Source of the DNA: Bacteroidales bacterium | GTDB taxonomy: Bacteria; Bacteroidota; Bacteroidia; Bacteroidales; UBA932 | NCBI GenBank assembly: GCA_017544265.1 | Contig: JAFYEM010000034.1 | Span: forward strand, 1-64,000 | DNA length: 64,000 nucleotides | Reading direction: 5' to 3' | Shown: in pieces, positions 1 to 8,242 of the stretch | Layout: each line of letters begins with the position of its first letter | How positions within the stretch are numbered: the stretch's first letter is position 1 | Made by a program: the position numbers and the translations under genes | The notes under the pieces: model-generated | Database searches by the model: none | The model's input: the letters and a program-made list of their open reading frames with translations, nothing else | Told to the model about the DNA's origin: nothing

Positions 1-856
1 GGTGCTCCGAGTTATACTCACGCTGGATGCGCTTGAGCTCCTTCAGGCCCTCCTCAGCGTCCCGCTCCGCGTTCACCACCAGACTGCCGTCCACATAAAC
101 GGGAAGCTTTCCCTGTTTGTCCAGTTCCACCAGGCGCTTATAGACCTTCTCGTGGAACTTCATGTCTCCCGGAAGTCCGGCATCAAATACCGCGGAAACA
201 CCATACTCGACTGAAAAATCAATCCAGCGCTGAAGAGCGGCATCCACCTGCTCATCGGTCAAATCCATTCCGCTGTCCAGAATGATACGGACTTCCGTTG
301 CACCTTCATACATATTTCCGGTCACGTGGCCGTCCTTACGCACATAATACGCGAGTCCCGGGATAGGATCCGGCGTGTCGTCAGTAATTCCGTGTCTCTG
401 AAGAATCCTGGAGTTCACCCAGATGCTGTGTCCTTCGCCTTCCTGAATCTGCAGCTCGGCATCCGGACAGATGGCGTCAAGCTCCTCTTTTACGATATCC
501 TCTCCTTTCAGGAACCTTTTCTCCATGTAGAACCTGTAGCGCTTCTCCCCGGGGTTCTTTTTAATATAGTCCGCCATGATGTCCAGGGCGGCCTGCTTGC
601 CGTCCGGCTCAATCCGCTCTCCCATAGGCGCATACTCAAAACCTACAGGAATGGTAATATGTACATGGCTGTCGATGATGCCGGGCATGATGAATTTTCC
701 GCCCAGGTCCACCACCTCTCCCTCATAATCCTTCAGGCCGGCTTCGTCGCCGACATATACAAATTTTCCGTCCTTCACCGCCAGTGCAGTTGCCTGCGGA
801 TGATTCTTGTCAGAAGTAAAGATCTTAGCGTTTTTGAAAATTCGATCAACTTTCAT
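1..856 (-). CDS. YtcJ-like amidohydrolase, N-terminal part (cut by window edge)
   Basis: Reading leftward from ATG at 856, about 285 codons are open and run off the window, so the C-terminal half is missing. The N-terminus has the small beta domain of composite-domain metal hydrolases, then an Asp-Ser-His-Val-His metal motif near residues 62-66 after an MPGIID turn. This order matches the amidohydrolase_3 (YtcJ) family, metal-dependent hydrolases that act on C-N bonds; the substrate cannot be told. No signal peptide is visible, so it is probably cytosolic. It is the last visible gene of a tight minus-strand unit, 22 bases after its upstream neighbour. Confidence 0.8.
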   Translation of the reverse strand, partial: MKVDRIFKNAKIFTSDKNHPQATALAVKDGKFVYVGDEAGLKDYEGEVVDLGGKFIMPGIIDSHVHITIPVGFEYAPMGERIEPDGKQAALDIMADYIKKNPGEKRYRFYMEKRFLKGEDIVKEELDAICPDAELQIQEGEGHSIWVNSRILQRHGITDDTPDPIPGLAYYVRKDGHVTGNMYEGATEVRIILDSGMDLTDEQVDAALQRWIDFSVEYGVSAVFDAGLPGDMKFHEKVYKRLVELDKQGKLPVYVDGSLVVNAERDAEEGLKELKRIQREYNSEH

Positions 857-878
857 GATGTATCATATTTAAGGGTTA

Positions 879-1136
879 CTATTTGTCCAGATATGCGGCC
901 ACTCGCTTTGCCACGTTGGCCTTGATGTTATTAAAGTAGTACATATAGTCGTAGGCGTGGCGGCCGTCAGGTCCGAAGAATTCGGCCGATACCTGCGCGA
1001 CGTACTCCGACACCGGAGGAACTTTGGCATGCGTCACCACCACTCCTCGCTCGAGGTTGATCTGCGCATCGGCGCCGACATCCCCGATCGAAGGCTCTCC
1101 CGTTTCCTCGTCCAGTATGATGGAACCCAGGTTCAT
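879..1136 (-). CDS. Small conserved-looking protein of unknown function (85 aa)
   Basis: An 85-residue soluble protein without a signal peptide or membrane segment. The N-terminal half is acidic (LDEETGEPS) and the C-terminal half could be helical (a DYMYYFNNIKANVAKRVAAYL stretch of about 21 residues near positions 62-83). I do not recognise the family. It starts 9 bases after the stop of the membrane-protein gene and ends 22 bases before the amidohydrolase, so it is probably co-transcribed. Its position inside a closely packed unit is the main argument that it is real. Confidence 0.6.
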   Translation of the reverse strand: MNLGSIILDEETGEPSIGDVGADAQINLERGVVVTHAKVPPVSEYVAQVSAEFFGPDGRHAYDYMYYFNNIKANVAKRVAAYLDK

Positions 1137-1145
1137 GCTTGCCTG

Positions 1146-1706
1146 TCAGTCGTTCTCTTTCCCCTTGACGTAACAGGCCACCAGGCCATAGCTGATGGTG
1201 GGACGGATCCAGATTTCCACCATCATATAGGTGGTGAATTCATCGCTGGGCTCCAGCAGGATGTCGATGTTATAGAGGAGTGCGATGAGCATATCGACTA
1301 TGCATATCAGCCAGAGGTTGCGCTTGGAGTAGGTCTTCCATTCCTTCCGGGCATAGAAAAAGGTAAGCAGCAGGACAAGGGCCACCGAGAGTGTCAGGCA
1401 GGCCAGGTGCAGGGAGTAGTAGGCCAGATGCGGCGCGAACAGGATGTCGCGCAGCAGGACCGTGACGCCCAGGCAGACGGTGCACCAGTAGTTGAACTGC
1501 TTGGTGGTGATGCCGTATTGGAAGAAATACATCCCGATCATTACCAGGCAGGCGATATAGAAGAGGTTGAGCACCAGTTCCGGCCAGGTCTGGCTGAGGC
1601 CGAAATGCAGTATGCCGTAGAGCATCGTCACCACGGAGACAATCGCGAAGAGGATGGTCAGTAGGACATTGAAGATGTCCGACTTGTTCTTGAATCTGAT
1701 CTTCAT
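1146..1706 (-). CDS. Polytopic membrane protein of unknown function (186 aa)
   Basis: A 186-residue protein with about five to six hydrophobic helices, for example near residues 13-33, 42-62, 74-88, 97-117 and 130-150. A short basic N-terminus (MKIRFKNKSD) precedes the first helix and a charged tail (KGKEND) follows the last. No catalytic motif or known transporter signature is visible. It starts 15 bases after the mechanosensitive-channel gene, so the two are likely co-transcribed and may both act in the inner membrane. Confidence 0.7.
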   Translation of the reverse strand: MKIRFKNKSDIFNVLLTILFAIVSVVTMLYGILHFGLSQTWPELVLNLFYIACLVMIGMYFFQYGITTKQFNYWCTVCLGVTVLLRDILFAPHLAYYSLHLACLTLSVALVLLLTFFYARKEWKTYSKRNLWLICIVDMLIALLYNIDILLEPSDEFTTYMMVEIWIRPTISYGLVACYVKGKEND

Positions 1707-1721
1707 GATACTGGGTATTGG

Positions 1722-4406
1722 TTATTTGTCGTCTGCAATCATATGCACATCGCGCTGCGGGAACGGTATTGTAATGCCGTTCTCTTTCAGTATCTTGTAG
1801 ATAAGTTCCTTGCAGCGGTACACATATTCTATCTGCTCAGGCACAAGCACCTTCTGCCGCACTGCCACATTCACGGAACTGTCTCCAAAATCGTCAAAGC
1901 GTATATATATGCCGTAAGTTGGCTCGACCACGTCTCGCCCATAGGCATCTTTGGTCTTCATGGCCTCCAGGCCCTTTTCCAGAGCTTTCCTCAATTTTTC
2001 GAAATCGGTGCCGTAGGCGACTCCAACCTTCACTATTGTCATCTCATAGGAGTTGTTGCGGGTAAGGTTGGTGAAACTTTTGCCAAACAGCGAGGAGTTC
2101 AGGAAAGCCACCTGCGTGCCATTGAGCGTTTCCACCAGGGTCGTCTGGTAATTGATATCCGTCACTTTACCGCGGACTCCGTCGCACTCGATCCAGTCGC
2201 CCACCCTCAGGCGGCCGCCCATAAGCTGGATGCCGTAGATGAAGTTGTTGATTATATCCTTGAGCGCAAGACCGATACCGGCCGAAAGACCTCCGGCGAT
2301 CAGGCCCAGCGAACCGGTCGGGATATTCAGCGTGACAATCACCAGATCCAGATAGACAAACCAGATGAATACGCTGATGAGGCTGTTGCCCAGCGAGAGG
2401 TTTATCTCGTTGTTGCGCACTGTCGTCCGCTTGTATTTGCGGAGGAAACGGCGGTATTCGAAGCTCTGCCAGATGGTGTGTATCGCCTTGTTCATATAGC
2501 GGAAGAGGCAGAACATGGCCGACAGGAACAGCAGGCCGTACAGCGACACCCGGAATCCGTCCGGGCCGCCCTGGCGGAGGAATGGCTCCTGGAATATCTG
2601 GCGGAACAAATCATTAAACTCGAAGATATCCAGCGCCCAGTACAGGCACAGGGGAATGGAAACCATAGCCAGCGAAGGGATAATCACCTCCCGCACCAGG
2701 TCATAGAACCAGGATGCGCCGAAGAGCAACTGTTCTTTTGCCGAACCGGATACATAGGTAATCCGTTCCTTATATTCAGTCAGACGCTTGTCCAGCCTGC
2801 TCTCCTTGTATATCAAGAGGAGGTCCCAGACCGTAGCGATACCCAGGATGAGCGCCAGTTGGAAATACCACCATACCAGGATTATAAGCGCCAGGAATAT
2901 GAATCCAGCCCAGCTTATCAACATGGCGGCCGCCGTTATTCCGAAAGATACCCAGCCGATAATCGCATCCGCCCTGTCCGCCTTACGGCTCCGGAACAGG
3001 TTGGTTATAAACTGCCACAGCGTCATCAACAGCAGCAGCGGCGGGAAGATAAGGTTCATTATGGCATTGGGTATGAACAGGCATCGGCAGCTGATTACGA
3101 ACAGCGCCGTACAGATGGTGGGAAGATAGTTCCTGAATCCGCTTTTAAGTTTTTGGGGTTCTAGACGGAAGAGAAGAGCTGCCGTGATGGCCGTCAGGAG
3201 CAACAGGAAGGCATGCAGCAAACCCAACGCCTTTCCAATCCTGTCGTCGGGCGTGACTTCAAAAGTGAGTGCGATAAACAGGACACAGCACAGCAAAAGG
3301 GCCAGATAGCGCCTCTGTTCTTTGGCCACTTTTTCGCGCAACGGCTTTACGAAATGGAATACCGGCCAGAGAATCAGCAGGAGCAGGCCCCAGAGGATAA
3401 AGAACTCGATGATATAGATACCCAACCACATCAGAGTCGCCGAATTGCTGAAACGGCTGTCCTTGCTGGCGGAATCCACTTCTTCCGACGTACTTAAGTC
3501 TCCCTTGAAGATTTTCCGGATAAATCCAAAACTGTATTTGTTGTTGATATCCGTCTTAATCTGCTGCCAATGCACTTCCGGATGCATCAGAATCTGCATC
3601 CACGGAATCTGTCCCTCCTTGAAAACACTCTTCTGGAGAATGTTGTAATAGTCTCGCGCATAGTCGTAGGATTCCGTCATACGGAGCTGGGCCTCCTTAT
3701 AGTAGGTACTGTCCGCCATCACGACTTCGCGGGCCCCGGCATACATTTTCAGCAGTTCAGAAGCATAGAAAAGGCAAGTGTCGCGGTCTGTCTGTCCCTG
3801 CTCGCTCAGAATGAATGCGGGCGCACCACTCTCTGTTGCCGATGTGTCCTGCACCTGTTCCGTGACGGCCAGAATCACATCCACCTGCTCCTGAAGTTCC
3901 TGCTCCAGGAGACTTTCGTTCTGCAGGAGATGGGTATCCAGCGTGTCGTTATGATAGGCCAGGCTGTCCGGAACGACTTCCACATCTTTCAGCTCGGGAG
4001 GAAGGCGGCGGAGCGATTCTATCAGGCGCGCGTAGCGGTTAATCTCAATGTCCAGTTTTGACACGATCCGGTCGTATGGCGTACGGTTCTTGTTGAAATC
4101 CCTGTATTCCTTGCTCACTTTTTCAAGGGCATAGCTGATGTCGAAGGTATATTCCTGCTTCTGGGAATACAGCATCAGCGACTGGTCGTTGCACTTTTTG
4201 ACGATATCCACCATCCTGCGGTGCTGGATATCGTATTTTTCAAGCATCTGCTCCCGGGTCTGGGATATCTGTGTATAATCCTGGTGAAGCTCGCGCCTCA
4301 GATTCGAAAGAGTGTTGTCCAGGTTCATCCCCGTGAATACGGCCGCCGCTGGAACGGCAAGCGCTAACAGGGCTATGAGAAGGAATAGTCTTTTGTGTTT
4401 TTTCAT
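1722..4406 (-). CDS. Large MscS-family mechanosensitive ion channel
   Basis: An 894-residue protein. It has an N-terminal signal peptide (about 1-22), a long helical, probably periplasmic region to about residue 320, several membrane helices between about 320 and 660, and a C-terminal MscS core. The core (about 665-890) shows the Gly/Ala-rich pore helix (GLIAGGLSAGIGLALKD) and the following beta domain (GDWIECDGVRGKVTDI). E. coli MscS has about 286 residues, so this is the large KefA/MscK- or MscM-like class, which releases solutes on hypo-osmotic shock. The gene follows the SGNH hydrolase by 16 bases and precedes the membrane-protein gene by 15. Confidence 0.93.
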   Translation of the reverse strand: MKKHKRLFLLIALLALAVPAAAVFTGMNLDNTLSNLRRELHQDYTQISQTREQMLEKYDIQHRRMVDIVKKCNDQSLMLYSQKQEYTFDISYALEKVSKEYRDFNKNRTPYDRIVSKLDIEINRYARLIESLRRLPPELKDVEVVPDSLAYHNDTLDTHLLQNESLLEQELQEQVDVILAVTEQVQDTSATESGAPAFILSEQGQTDRDTCLFYASELLKMYAGAREVVMADSTYYKEAQLRMTESYDYARDYYNILQKSVFKEGQIPWMQILMHPEVHWQQIKTDINNKYSFGFIRKIFKGDLSTSEEVDSASKDSRFSNSATLMWLGIYIIEFFILWGLLLLILWPVFHFVKPLREKVAKEQRRYLALLLCCVLFIALTFEVTPDDRIGKALGLLHAFLLLLTAITAALLFRLEPQKLKSGFRNYLPTICTALFVISCRCLFIPNAIMNLIFPPLLLLMTLWQFITNLFRSRKADRADAIIGWVSFGITAAAMLISWAGFIFLALIILVWWYFQLALILGIATVWDLLLIYKESRLDKRLTEYKERITYVSGSAKEQLLFGASWFYDLVREVIIPSLAMVSIPLCLYWALDIFEFNDLFRQIFQEPFLRQGGPDGFRVSLYGLLFLSAMFCLFRYMNKAIHTIWQSFEYRRFLRKYKRTTVRNNEINLSLGNSLISVFIWFVYLDLVIVTLNIPTGSLGLIAGGLSAGIGLALKDIINNFIYGIQLMGGRLRVGDWIECDGVRGKVTDINYQTTLVETLNGTQVAFLNSSLFGKSFTNLTRNNSYEMTIVKVGVAYGTDFEKLRKALEKGLEAMKTKDAYGRDVVEPTYGIYIRFDDFGDSSVNVAVRQKVLVPEQIEYVYRCKELIYKILKENGITIPFPQRDVHMIADDK

Positions 4407-4422
4407 GGTCTATTATTAAAAG

Positions 4423-5511
4423 TTACCAGACCCTCTTGATTCCGTATTTTTTCAGGATTTTGAGAATCGGTTTCTCTATGGAAGCCTCCCACAGGGAGTA
4501 GCCGTGGTCGTTGGGGTGGGTGCCGTCGGCGGTGGAAGATTCACCGTTGTGAAGGGCGGCGTCAGGCTTGATATAATAGACATCCTTATACTGCTTGCAG
4601 GCTATCTTCATCAGGCTGTCGGAAAGGGCCCTGCGTCCGCCGAACTCGGCCTGGGATGTGGTGTTGAAGTTTTCCTTTTCCCAGTATATTGTGCGCTGAA
4701 TGATGATCGGCTTCCCGGGATGGGCCTTAACCATCCTGTCGATGAAGGGTAGCAGGCGTTCGCGGATAAGCGGGATATTGGGATTGGAGAAAGGATCGAA
4801 GACATAGGCATCGGCTTCGACGTCTTCCAGCACGTCCGCGAAATAGGGCTGCATCTTGCAGTTGCCGCTGAAGCCGAGGGGAATCACCTGCAGGCCGGTC
4901 CTGCGCATAAACTGCATCGGGTAGCTCATACCGGCGCGGGTGCAGCTGATTCCATGTGTGAAACTGCTGCCGTGGAAAGCTATTTTATGTTTGAACGGGG
5001 GCTCCAGAGGCTCGATATAACTGCCTTCCGGGACGCATACCTGGCAGGAATTCAACTCCGAGTATATAGGGAGATAAAGCAGGCACTCCTTGTCCCCGGG
5101 AGCCATATCCCTGACTAAAGTCCGGACTCTGTCCTTGTCGTTGTGTTCTTTTGAGAAGGTGGTGCTTCCGGCCCAGAGCCACTTTCCGTCCTTCTTGATG
5201 TAAAGGTCGAATCCGCGGTATGAGCAGAAAGCCGCAGCGCTCGCCCATGAAAATTCCACACTCGCGCCGATCTGCGTCGCGTTGGTCTTGAACATCACCG
5301 TAAGGCCCGCAGGAACGCGGCACTGCTCGTTTTCTCTCGGCGTAAAACCCTTATAGACGCAGGTGTCTATGCGATGATACGGATTCGGGGTGTCGAAAGC
5401 CTTGCCGCAAAGATTGAGCGACGAAACTTCTACTTTTTTCCACTTCTGTGCCTGGGCGGAAGCGCAAAAGCACAAGGAAACAAATGCGAGGATAAGGAGA
5501 ATTCTTTTCAT
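4423..5511 (-). CDS. Secreted SGNH/GDSL hydrolase (probable carbohydrate or lipid esterase)
   Basis: A 362-residue exported hydrolase starting with a signal peptide (MKRILLILAFVSLCFCASAQA). The N-terminal half is a beta-rich domain as in SsfX3-type GDSL enzymes. The catalytic half begins with FHGSSFTHG (block I, nucleophile Ser), then GFSGNCKMQP (oxyanion Gly and Asn), and ends with DGTHPNDHGY (catalytic Asp and His). The frame is open up to 5625, but the -7 promoter box at 5541-5548 lies inside that extension, and the signal peptide fits only the ATG at 5511. It is the first gene of a five-gene unit. The ester substrate is unknown. Confidence 0.88.
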   Translation of the reverse strand: MKRILLILAFVSLCFCASAQAQKWKKVEVSSLNLCGKAFDTPNPYHRIDTCVYKGFTPRENEQCRVPAGLTVMFKTNATQIGASVEFSWASAAAFCSYRGFDLYIKKDGKWLWAGSTTFSKEHNDKDRVRTLVRDMAPGDKECLLYLPIYSELNSCQVCVPEGSYIEPLEPPFKHKIAFHGSSFTHGISCTRAGMSYPMQFMRRTGLQVIPLGFSGNCKMQPYFADVLEDVEADAYVFDPFSNPNIPLIRERLLPFIDRMVKAHPGKPIIIQRTIYWEKENFNTTSQAEFGGRRALSDSLMKIACKQYKDVYYIKPDAALHNGESSTADGTHPNDHGYSLWEASIEKPILKILKKYGIKRVW

Positions 5512-5540
5512 GGTTTTTTCGGTTATTCTTTGTGCAATCG

Positions 5541-5548
5541 CAAATATA
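5541..5548 (-). promoter_or_regulatory. -7 promoter box for the SGNH-MscS unit
   Basis: On the minus strand the sequence is TATATTTG, matching the Bacteroidota -7 consensus TAnnTTTG, 29 bases before the ATG at 5511. No good -33 TTTG lies at the usual distance, so the promoter is predicted from the -7 box and position only. Confidence 0.6.
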
Positions 5549-5662
5549 ACTCTTTTCGAAAAGAAGAAAAATACCACGCATGACAAAATTGCATGCTTTT
5601 TTTGTTGCAAAGTTCGTTCAATCAATTTCAGTTTGCCGCTGCCGGGGTCCCCGATAATTTAT

Positions 5663-5704
5663 ATGAATCTCAGAGACATCAAGAAAGGACGTAAAAATAT
5701 ATAA
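5663..5704 (+). pseudogene. 5' stub of the gene at 8243 (first eight codons, then a premature end)
   Basis: A 13-codon reading frame, MNLRDIKKGRKNI. Its first eight residues are identical to those of the intact 93-residue protein at 8243-8524. At the DNA level AGAGACATCAAGAAAG (16 bases) is exact in both (5672-5687 and 8252-8267), while the preceding codons differ only at synonymous positions. After that the two diverge and the stub stops. This is best read as a residue of duplication or insertion at that gene. A translated micropeptide is possible but unsupported. Confidence 0.5.
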
Positions 5705-5727
5705 TGTTTCGTGTCTGAACAATAACT

Positions 5728-5764
5728 GGTCCCAAGGTTATTTAGAACTCTTGGGACCTTTTTT
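5728..5764 (+). terminator. Rho-independent terminator overlapping the antitoxin stop codon
   Basis: GGTCCCAAG (5728-5736) pairs perfectly with CTTGGGACC (5750-5758) across a 13-base loop, followed on the plus strand by six T (5759-5764). The polarity is rightward, so it would end transcription from the stub side. On the minus strand the stop codon of the HTH gene (5738-5740) falls in the loop and no T run follows. Confidence 0.7.
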
Positions 5765-6187
5765 CTTTCTGGGCTTGTAGCCGTCAACGAGGTCGCTTGT
5801 TTTGAATCCGTCAGGAATTGGACCGCACACTGAGGAGTCATTCAGATACCTGACTGCGTTCCTGTCCGGAATGGAATTCCCGAATTCAAGCACCCCTTGT
5901 ATTAAATCAAAGGAAAGGGCCTGTTCCAATTTGGCCAGGGTTTCAAGAGTCATATTTGTCTTACCGGTCAGCAGGACTGATATATGCTGCTGAGTGCATT
6001 CCAATCGCTGCGCGAGATCCTTTTGCGTTATTCCCAATTCTTTCATCCTGTGCCGGACCTTTATGGCAACAGCATAGGAATATTTTAACCAAGACCAGTT
6101 GTCTTTAAGGTATTGGGCTTGTGAGACAAAGCCGCGAGTGCTTGTGTACTCATTAGCCTTGAAAAAGTCAATCGCATTCATATTCAT
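5738..6187 (-). CDS. XRE-family HTH antitoxin-like protein
   Basis: A 149-residue protein with a Cro/CI-type helix-turn-helix at about residues 42-96 (AIKVRHRMKELGITQKDLAQ, then QQHISVLLTGKTNMTLETLA). The tail is very basic (KPRKKKGPKSSK). It overlaps the upstream gene by 20 bases (6168-6187), which suggests translational coupling. In toxin-first pairs such as HigBA, the second gene encodes an HTH antitoxin that represses its own promoter, and that is the likely role here. The order, size and AT-rich setting support a toxin-antitoxin reading; no activity can be shown from sequence. Confidence 0.8.
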   Translation of the reverse strand: MNMNAIDFFKANEYTSTRGFVSQAQYLKDNWSWLKYSYAVAIKVRHRMKELGITQKDLAQRLECTQQHISVLLTGKTNMTLETLAKLEQALSFDLIQGVLEFGNSIPDRNAVRYLNDSSVCGPIPDGFKTSDLVDGYKPRKKKGPKSSK

Positions 6188-6665
6188 AGTGTTTCATCCT
6201 TTTCAATTCATTCAAGGTATGTTCCCTTTCTGCCATAAAATGCGTCAGCTTTATTGCGCCGCCGGTAACAAGATATGTTCCTATTTCAAGTTTAATTGCA
6301 TATATCCTTAGCCAGGATTTATGTGTTGTTGATCTTGTCCCTTTCGCCTTTTCACGCGAAAGAAGCATCTCACGGATACGCTGATTCTCCAAAGGACGAA
6401 ATAGACTATCCAGGTTTGCATCCGGACGGATATCTAGAATCAAACAAGATAATGAGGCGGCATCCGCAATTGTATCGTAGATGGCCTGGTCAAGATTGGT
6501 TATATGGAAATAGGTTTTAAGATCCTTTATGTTTCTACTAAAGAAATCCTCCAGGAACCCAGTGTCTAACCAATTGGCAAATGTCTTGGTAAGAATATCT
6601 TGCGCATCTCCGTCATAGACAACGGCCCAAAGACGTCCATTATGAAGTATATCTTCAAATCTCAT
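6168..6665 (-). CDS. Putative toxin partner of the HTH protein (165 aa)
   Basis: A 165-residue soluble protein, first gene of a two-gene unit with an XRE antitoxin-like protein. The C-terminal third reads LRIYAIKLEIGTYLVTGGAI, then KLTHFMAEREHT and ELKRM. I recognise this pattern from Bacteroidota proteins that sit before XRE genes; it resembles the final strands of RelE/HigB-fold toxins. The N-terminal 100 residues are unlike the compact (about 100-residue) RelE toxins. If it is a RelE-fold enzyme it would act on ribosome-bound mRNA, but no catalytic residues are certain. The start at 6665 sits 17 bases below a strong -7 box. Confidence 0.65.
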   Translation of the reverse strand: MRFEDILHNGRLWAVVYDGDAQDILTKTFANWLDTGFLEDFFSRNIKDLKTYFHITNLDQAIYDTIADAASLSCLILDIRPDANLDSLFRPLENQRIREMLLSREKAKGTRSTTHKSWLRIYAIKLEIGTYLVTGGAIKLTHFMAEREHTLNELKRMKHYEYECD

Positions 6666-6682
6666 ACATCAATCCTTATTTG

Positions 6683-6714
6683 CAAAGGTATAAACAATTT
6701 GCGATTTGTACAAA
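6683..6714 (-). promoter_or_regulatory. Promoter of the toxin-antitoxin-like pair
   Basis: On the minus strand TTTG (6711-6714), a 20-base spacer, then TACCTTTG (6683-6690). This is a complete Bacteroidota -33/-7 promoter upstream of the ATG at 6665. Confidence 0.75.
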
Positions 6715-6715
6715 T
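6704..6715. promoter_or_regulatory. Palindromic operator candidate over the -33 element
   Basis: ATTTGTACAAAT is a perfect 12-base palindrome that covers the -33 TTTG of the toxin-antitoxin promoter. A dimeric XRE repressor bound here would block the sigma factor, consistent with autoregulation of such pairs. The role is inferred. Confidence 0.5.
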
Positions 6716-6847
6716 TAAATATTGTAAAATATTCCCACCCCCGAATACCCTCTGTCCAACAAAATCAAAGTGTCAAAGACAGGAATATAACAAATAATCC
6801 AGATTAGACAAAACGGAAGGGAGCAAGGTCAATGAGGATGACACTAT

Positions 6848-6879
6848 TTTGCCAATCTGCCGGAAAATGGCTACCTTTG
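6848..6879 (+). promoter_or_regulatory. Promoter of the BACON lipoprotein gene
   Basis: TTTG (6848-6851), a 20-base spacer and TACCTTTG (6872-6879) form a complete Bacteroidota promoter, 26 bases before the ATG at 6906. Confidence 0.75.
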
Positions 6880-6905
6880 TTTCATAATTGGTTTTTAGTC
6901 TTATT

Positions 6906-8168
6906 ATGAAAAAGTATTTCTCGGTCCTGGCGGCCGTTGCGCTGCTGATTTCCTGCGATAATTCAGACCTTGACAAACTACTCGTTCTTGACGAGGCGAA
7001 CACGGCGTTGCTGACACAGACCGTCAAGGCAGATGCCACGAAGGCTGAAAGTATTGCCTTTACCGCAGCACAGGCATGGACGGCGGCAAGCAACGCCGGG
7101 TGGCTTACCATAGACCCCACTCAGGGCGAAGCCGGAGAGGCGACGATTCATCTGGCGTTAGAAGCGAATACCGCGAAGGAGGCCCGTACGGCGAAGTTTT
7201 CCATCAGCTGCGGGGCACAGAAGCTGGAAGGTTCCGTTACGCAGGAAGCCCCCAAGAAGGACGATGACAATCCTGCTAAGTCCATGAGATATGTTAAGAC
7301 CCTTACGGTGTCTTGCGTTCAAAATGTACAGAATTCTCCAACCGTTGGCAACAGAACCTTGGATTTTGAGTACGACAACTTGAACAGGGTGGTGAAGTAC
7401 ACTAATACATCTCTTGACAGACAGAATGATTACACGATAGAAGAAATTGACTACACCACCAAAGAAGGATCCATATTTGTGACTTCCTGGTATTCTCCTA
7501 CGAAGAAAGGACAACCTATGGAACTGACGCTGGGGGCCGACGGACTTGTCAGCATCATCAATCTTTCAAGCTCCTATAAATACCCCATTGAAAGGGTTAA
7601 CGGTTATGTAACAAGCATGGGCCTTCCGCCAAACGAAGGTATGACACTTGAGCATGACGATGACTGGGTACTGGTTAAGTACAAAAAATCGGGCTTGAAT
7701 GATCTTGAATTTATATACGATAAAAAGATTCCGGCAATTGACTTCATTAATATAGACCTTAACTGGGTGTTGCTTTCAGGGGTTTCGGGTTTTACCAGCG
7801 GGCCGGCTTCCGTTGCATTATGGGGCGCATTCGGCCATGCCGGCAGTCTTCTTCTTGAGCAATATCCCTGGAACCTGAATGTTGAAATTCCCGTAGACGA
7901 TGTTCCAGACAAAACCCCGGGCAGGCATCCGTATGAATCTCGCTACAATAATTTTGGCGATACTGCGGACATGTCAGTCCAGTATGATATTGACGGATAT
8001 CCCACGCAATTGAAATACACGGTGAACGTTGATGAGTACAAATATGTATTTGACTATGACGTCGATGCAAATGGTTCCTGGAGTGAAGTGCCTAATTCCA
8101 GCGCGCACATTAAAACCGGCAATATACTAGGCACCAACGATATTGTGCTAACTATAGCTTACGATTAA
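6906..8168 (+). CDS. BACON-domain lipoprotein
   Basis: A 420-residue lipoprotein beginning MKKYFSVLAAVALLISCDNS, with the lipidated Cys at residue 17. Residues about 28-115 match a BACON domain: the AFTAAQAWTAASNAGWLTID pattern, then PTQGEAGEATIHL and a final GSVTQEA strand. BACON domains are Bacteroidota all-beta modules, often found on surface glycan-binding proteins and hydrolases. The rest (about 125-420) is beta-rich with repeated Y-D-N/D-x-R motifs, like DUF4595-type proteins; no catalytic site is seen. An open frame extends six codons upstream to 6888, but the signal peptide and promoter favour 6906. The gene lies inside the repeat-bounded accessory segment. Confidence 0.82.
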   Translation: MKKYFSVLAAVALLISCDNSDLDKLLVLDEANTALLTQTVKADATKAESIAFTAAQAWTAASNAGWLTIDPTQGEAGEATIHLALEANTAKEARTAKFSISCGAQKLEGSVTQEAPKKDDDNPAKSMRYVKTLTVSCVQNVQNSPTVGNRTLDFEYDNLNRVVKYTNTSLDRQNDYTIEEIDYTTKEGSIFVTSWYSPTKKGQPMELTLGADGLVSIINLSSSYKYPIERVNGYVTSMGLPPNEGMTLEHDDDWVLVKYKKSGLNDLEFIYDKKIPAIDFINIDLNWVLLSGVSGFTSGPASVALWGAFGHAGSLLLEQYPWNLNVEIPVDDVPDKTPGRHPYESRYNNFGDTADMSVQYDIDGYPTQLKYTVNVDEYKYVFDYDVDANGSWSEVPNSSAHIKTGNILGTNDIVLTIAYD

Positions 8169-8186
8169 ACTCAAAGCCATAATTTG

Positions 8187-8216
8187 TTTGCTGCATTGAA
8201 AAAAATTCTATCTTTG
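8187..8216 (+). promoter_or_regulatory. Promoter of the small gene at 8243
   Basis: TTTG (8187-8190), an 18-base spacer and TATCTTTG (8209-8216), 26 bases before ATG. The stub at 5663 has only a weak match (TCAGTTTG at 5628-5635) at a similar distance. Confidence 0.7.
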
Positions 8217-8242
8217 CATCCTGAAACCAAAGTGATTGATAC

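Noticed and set aside
1743..3164. Long plus-strand open frame (473 codons) opposite the MscS-family gene
   Set aside because: It is antisense to a clearly recognisable gene, has no promoter or family resemblance, and its composition mirrors the codons of the opposite strand.
5512..5625. 38-codon N-terminal extension of the SGNH hydrolase
   Set aside because: It would place the promoter box inside the gene and bury the signal peptide.
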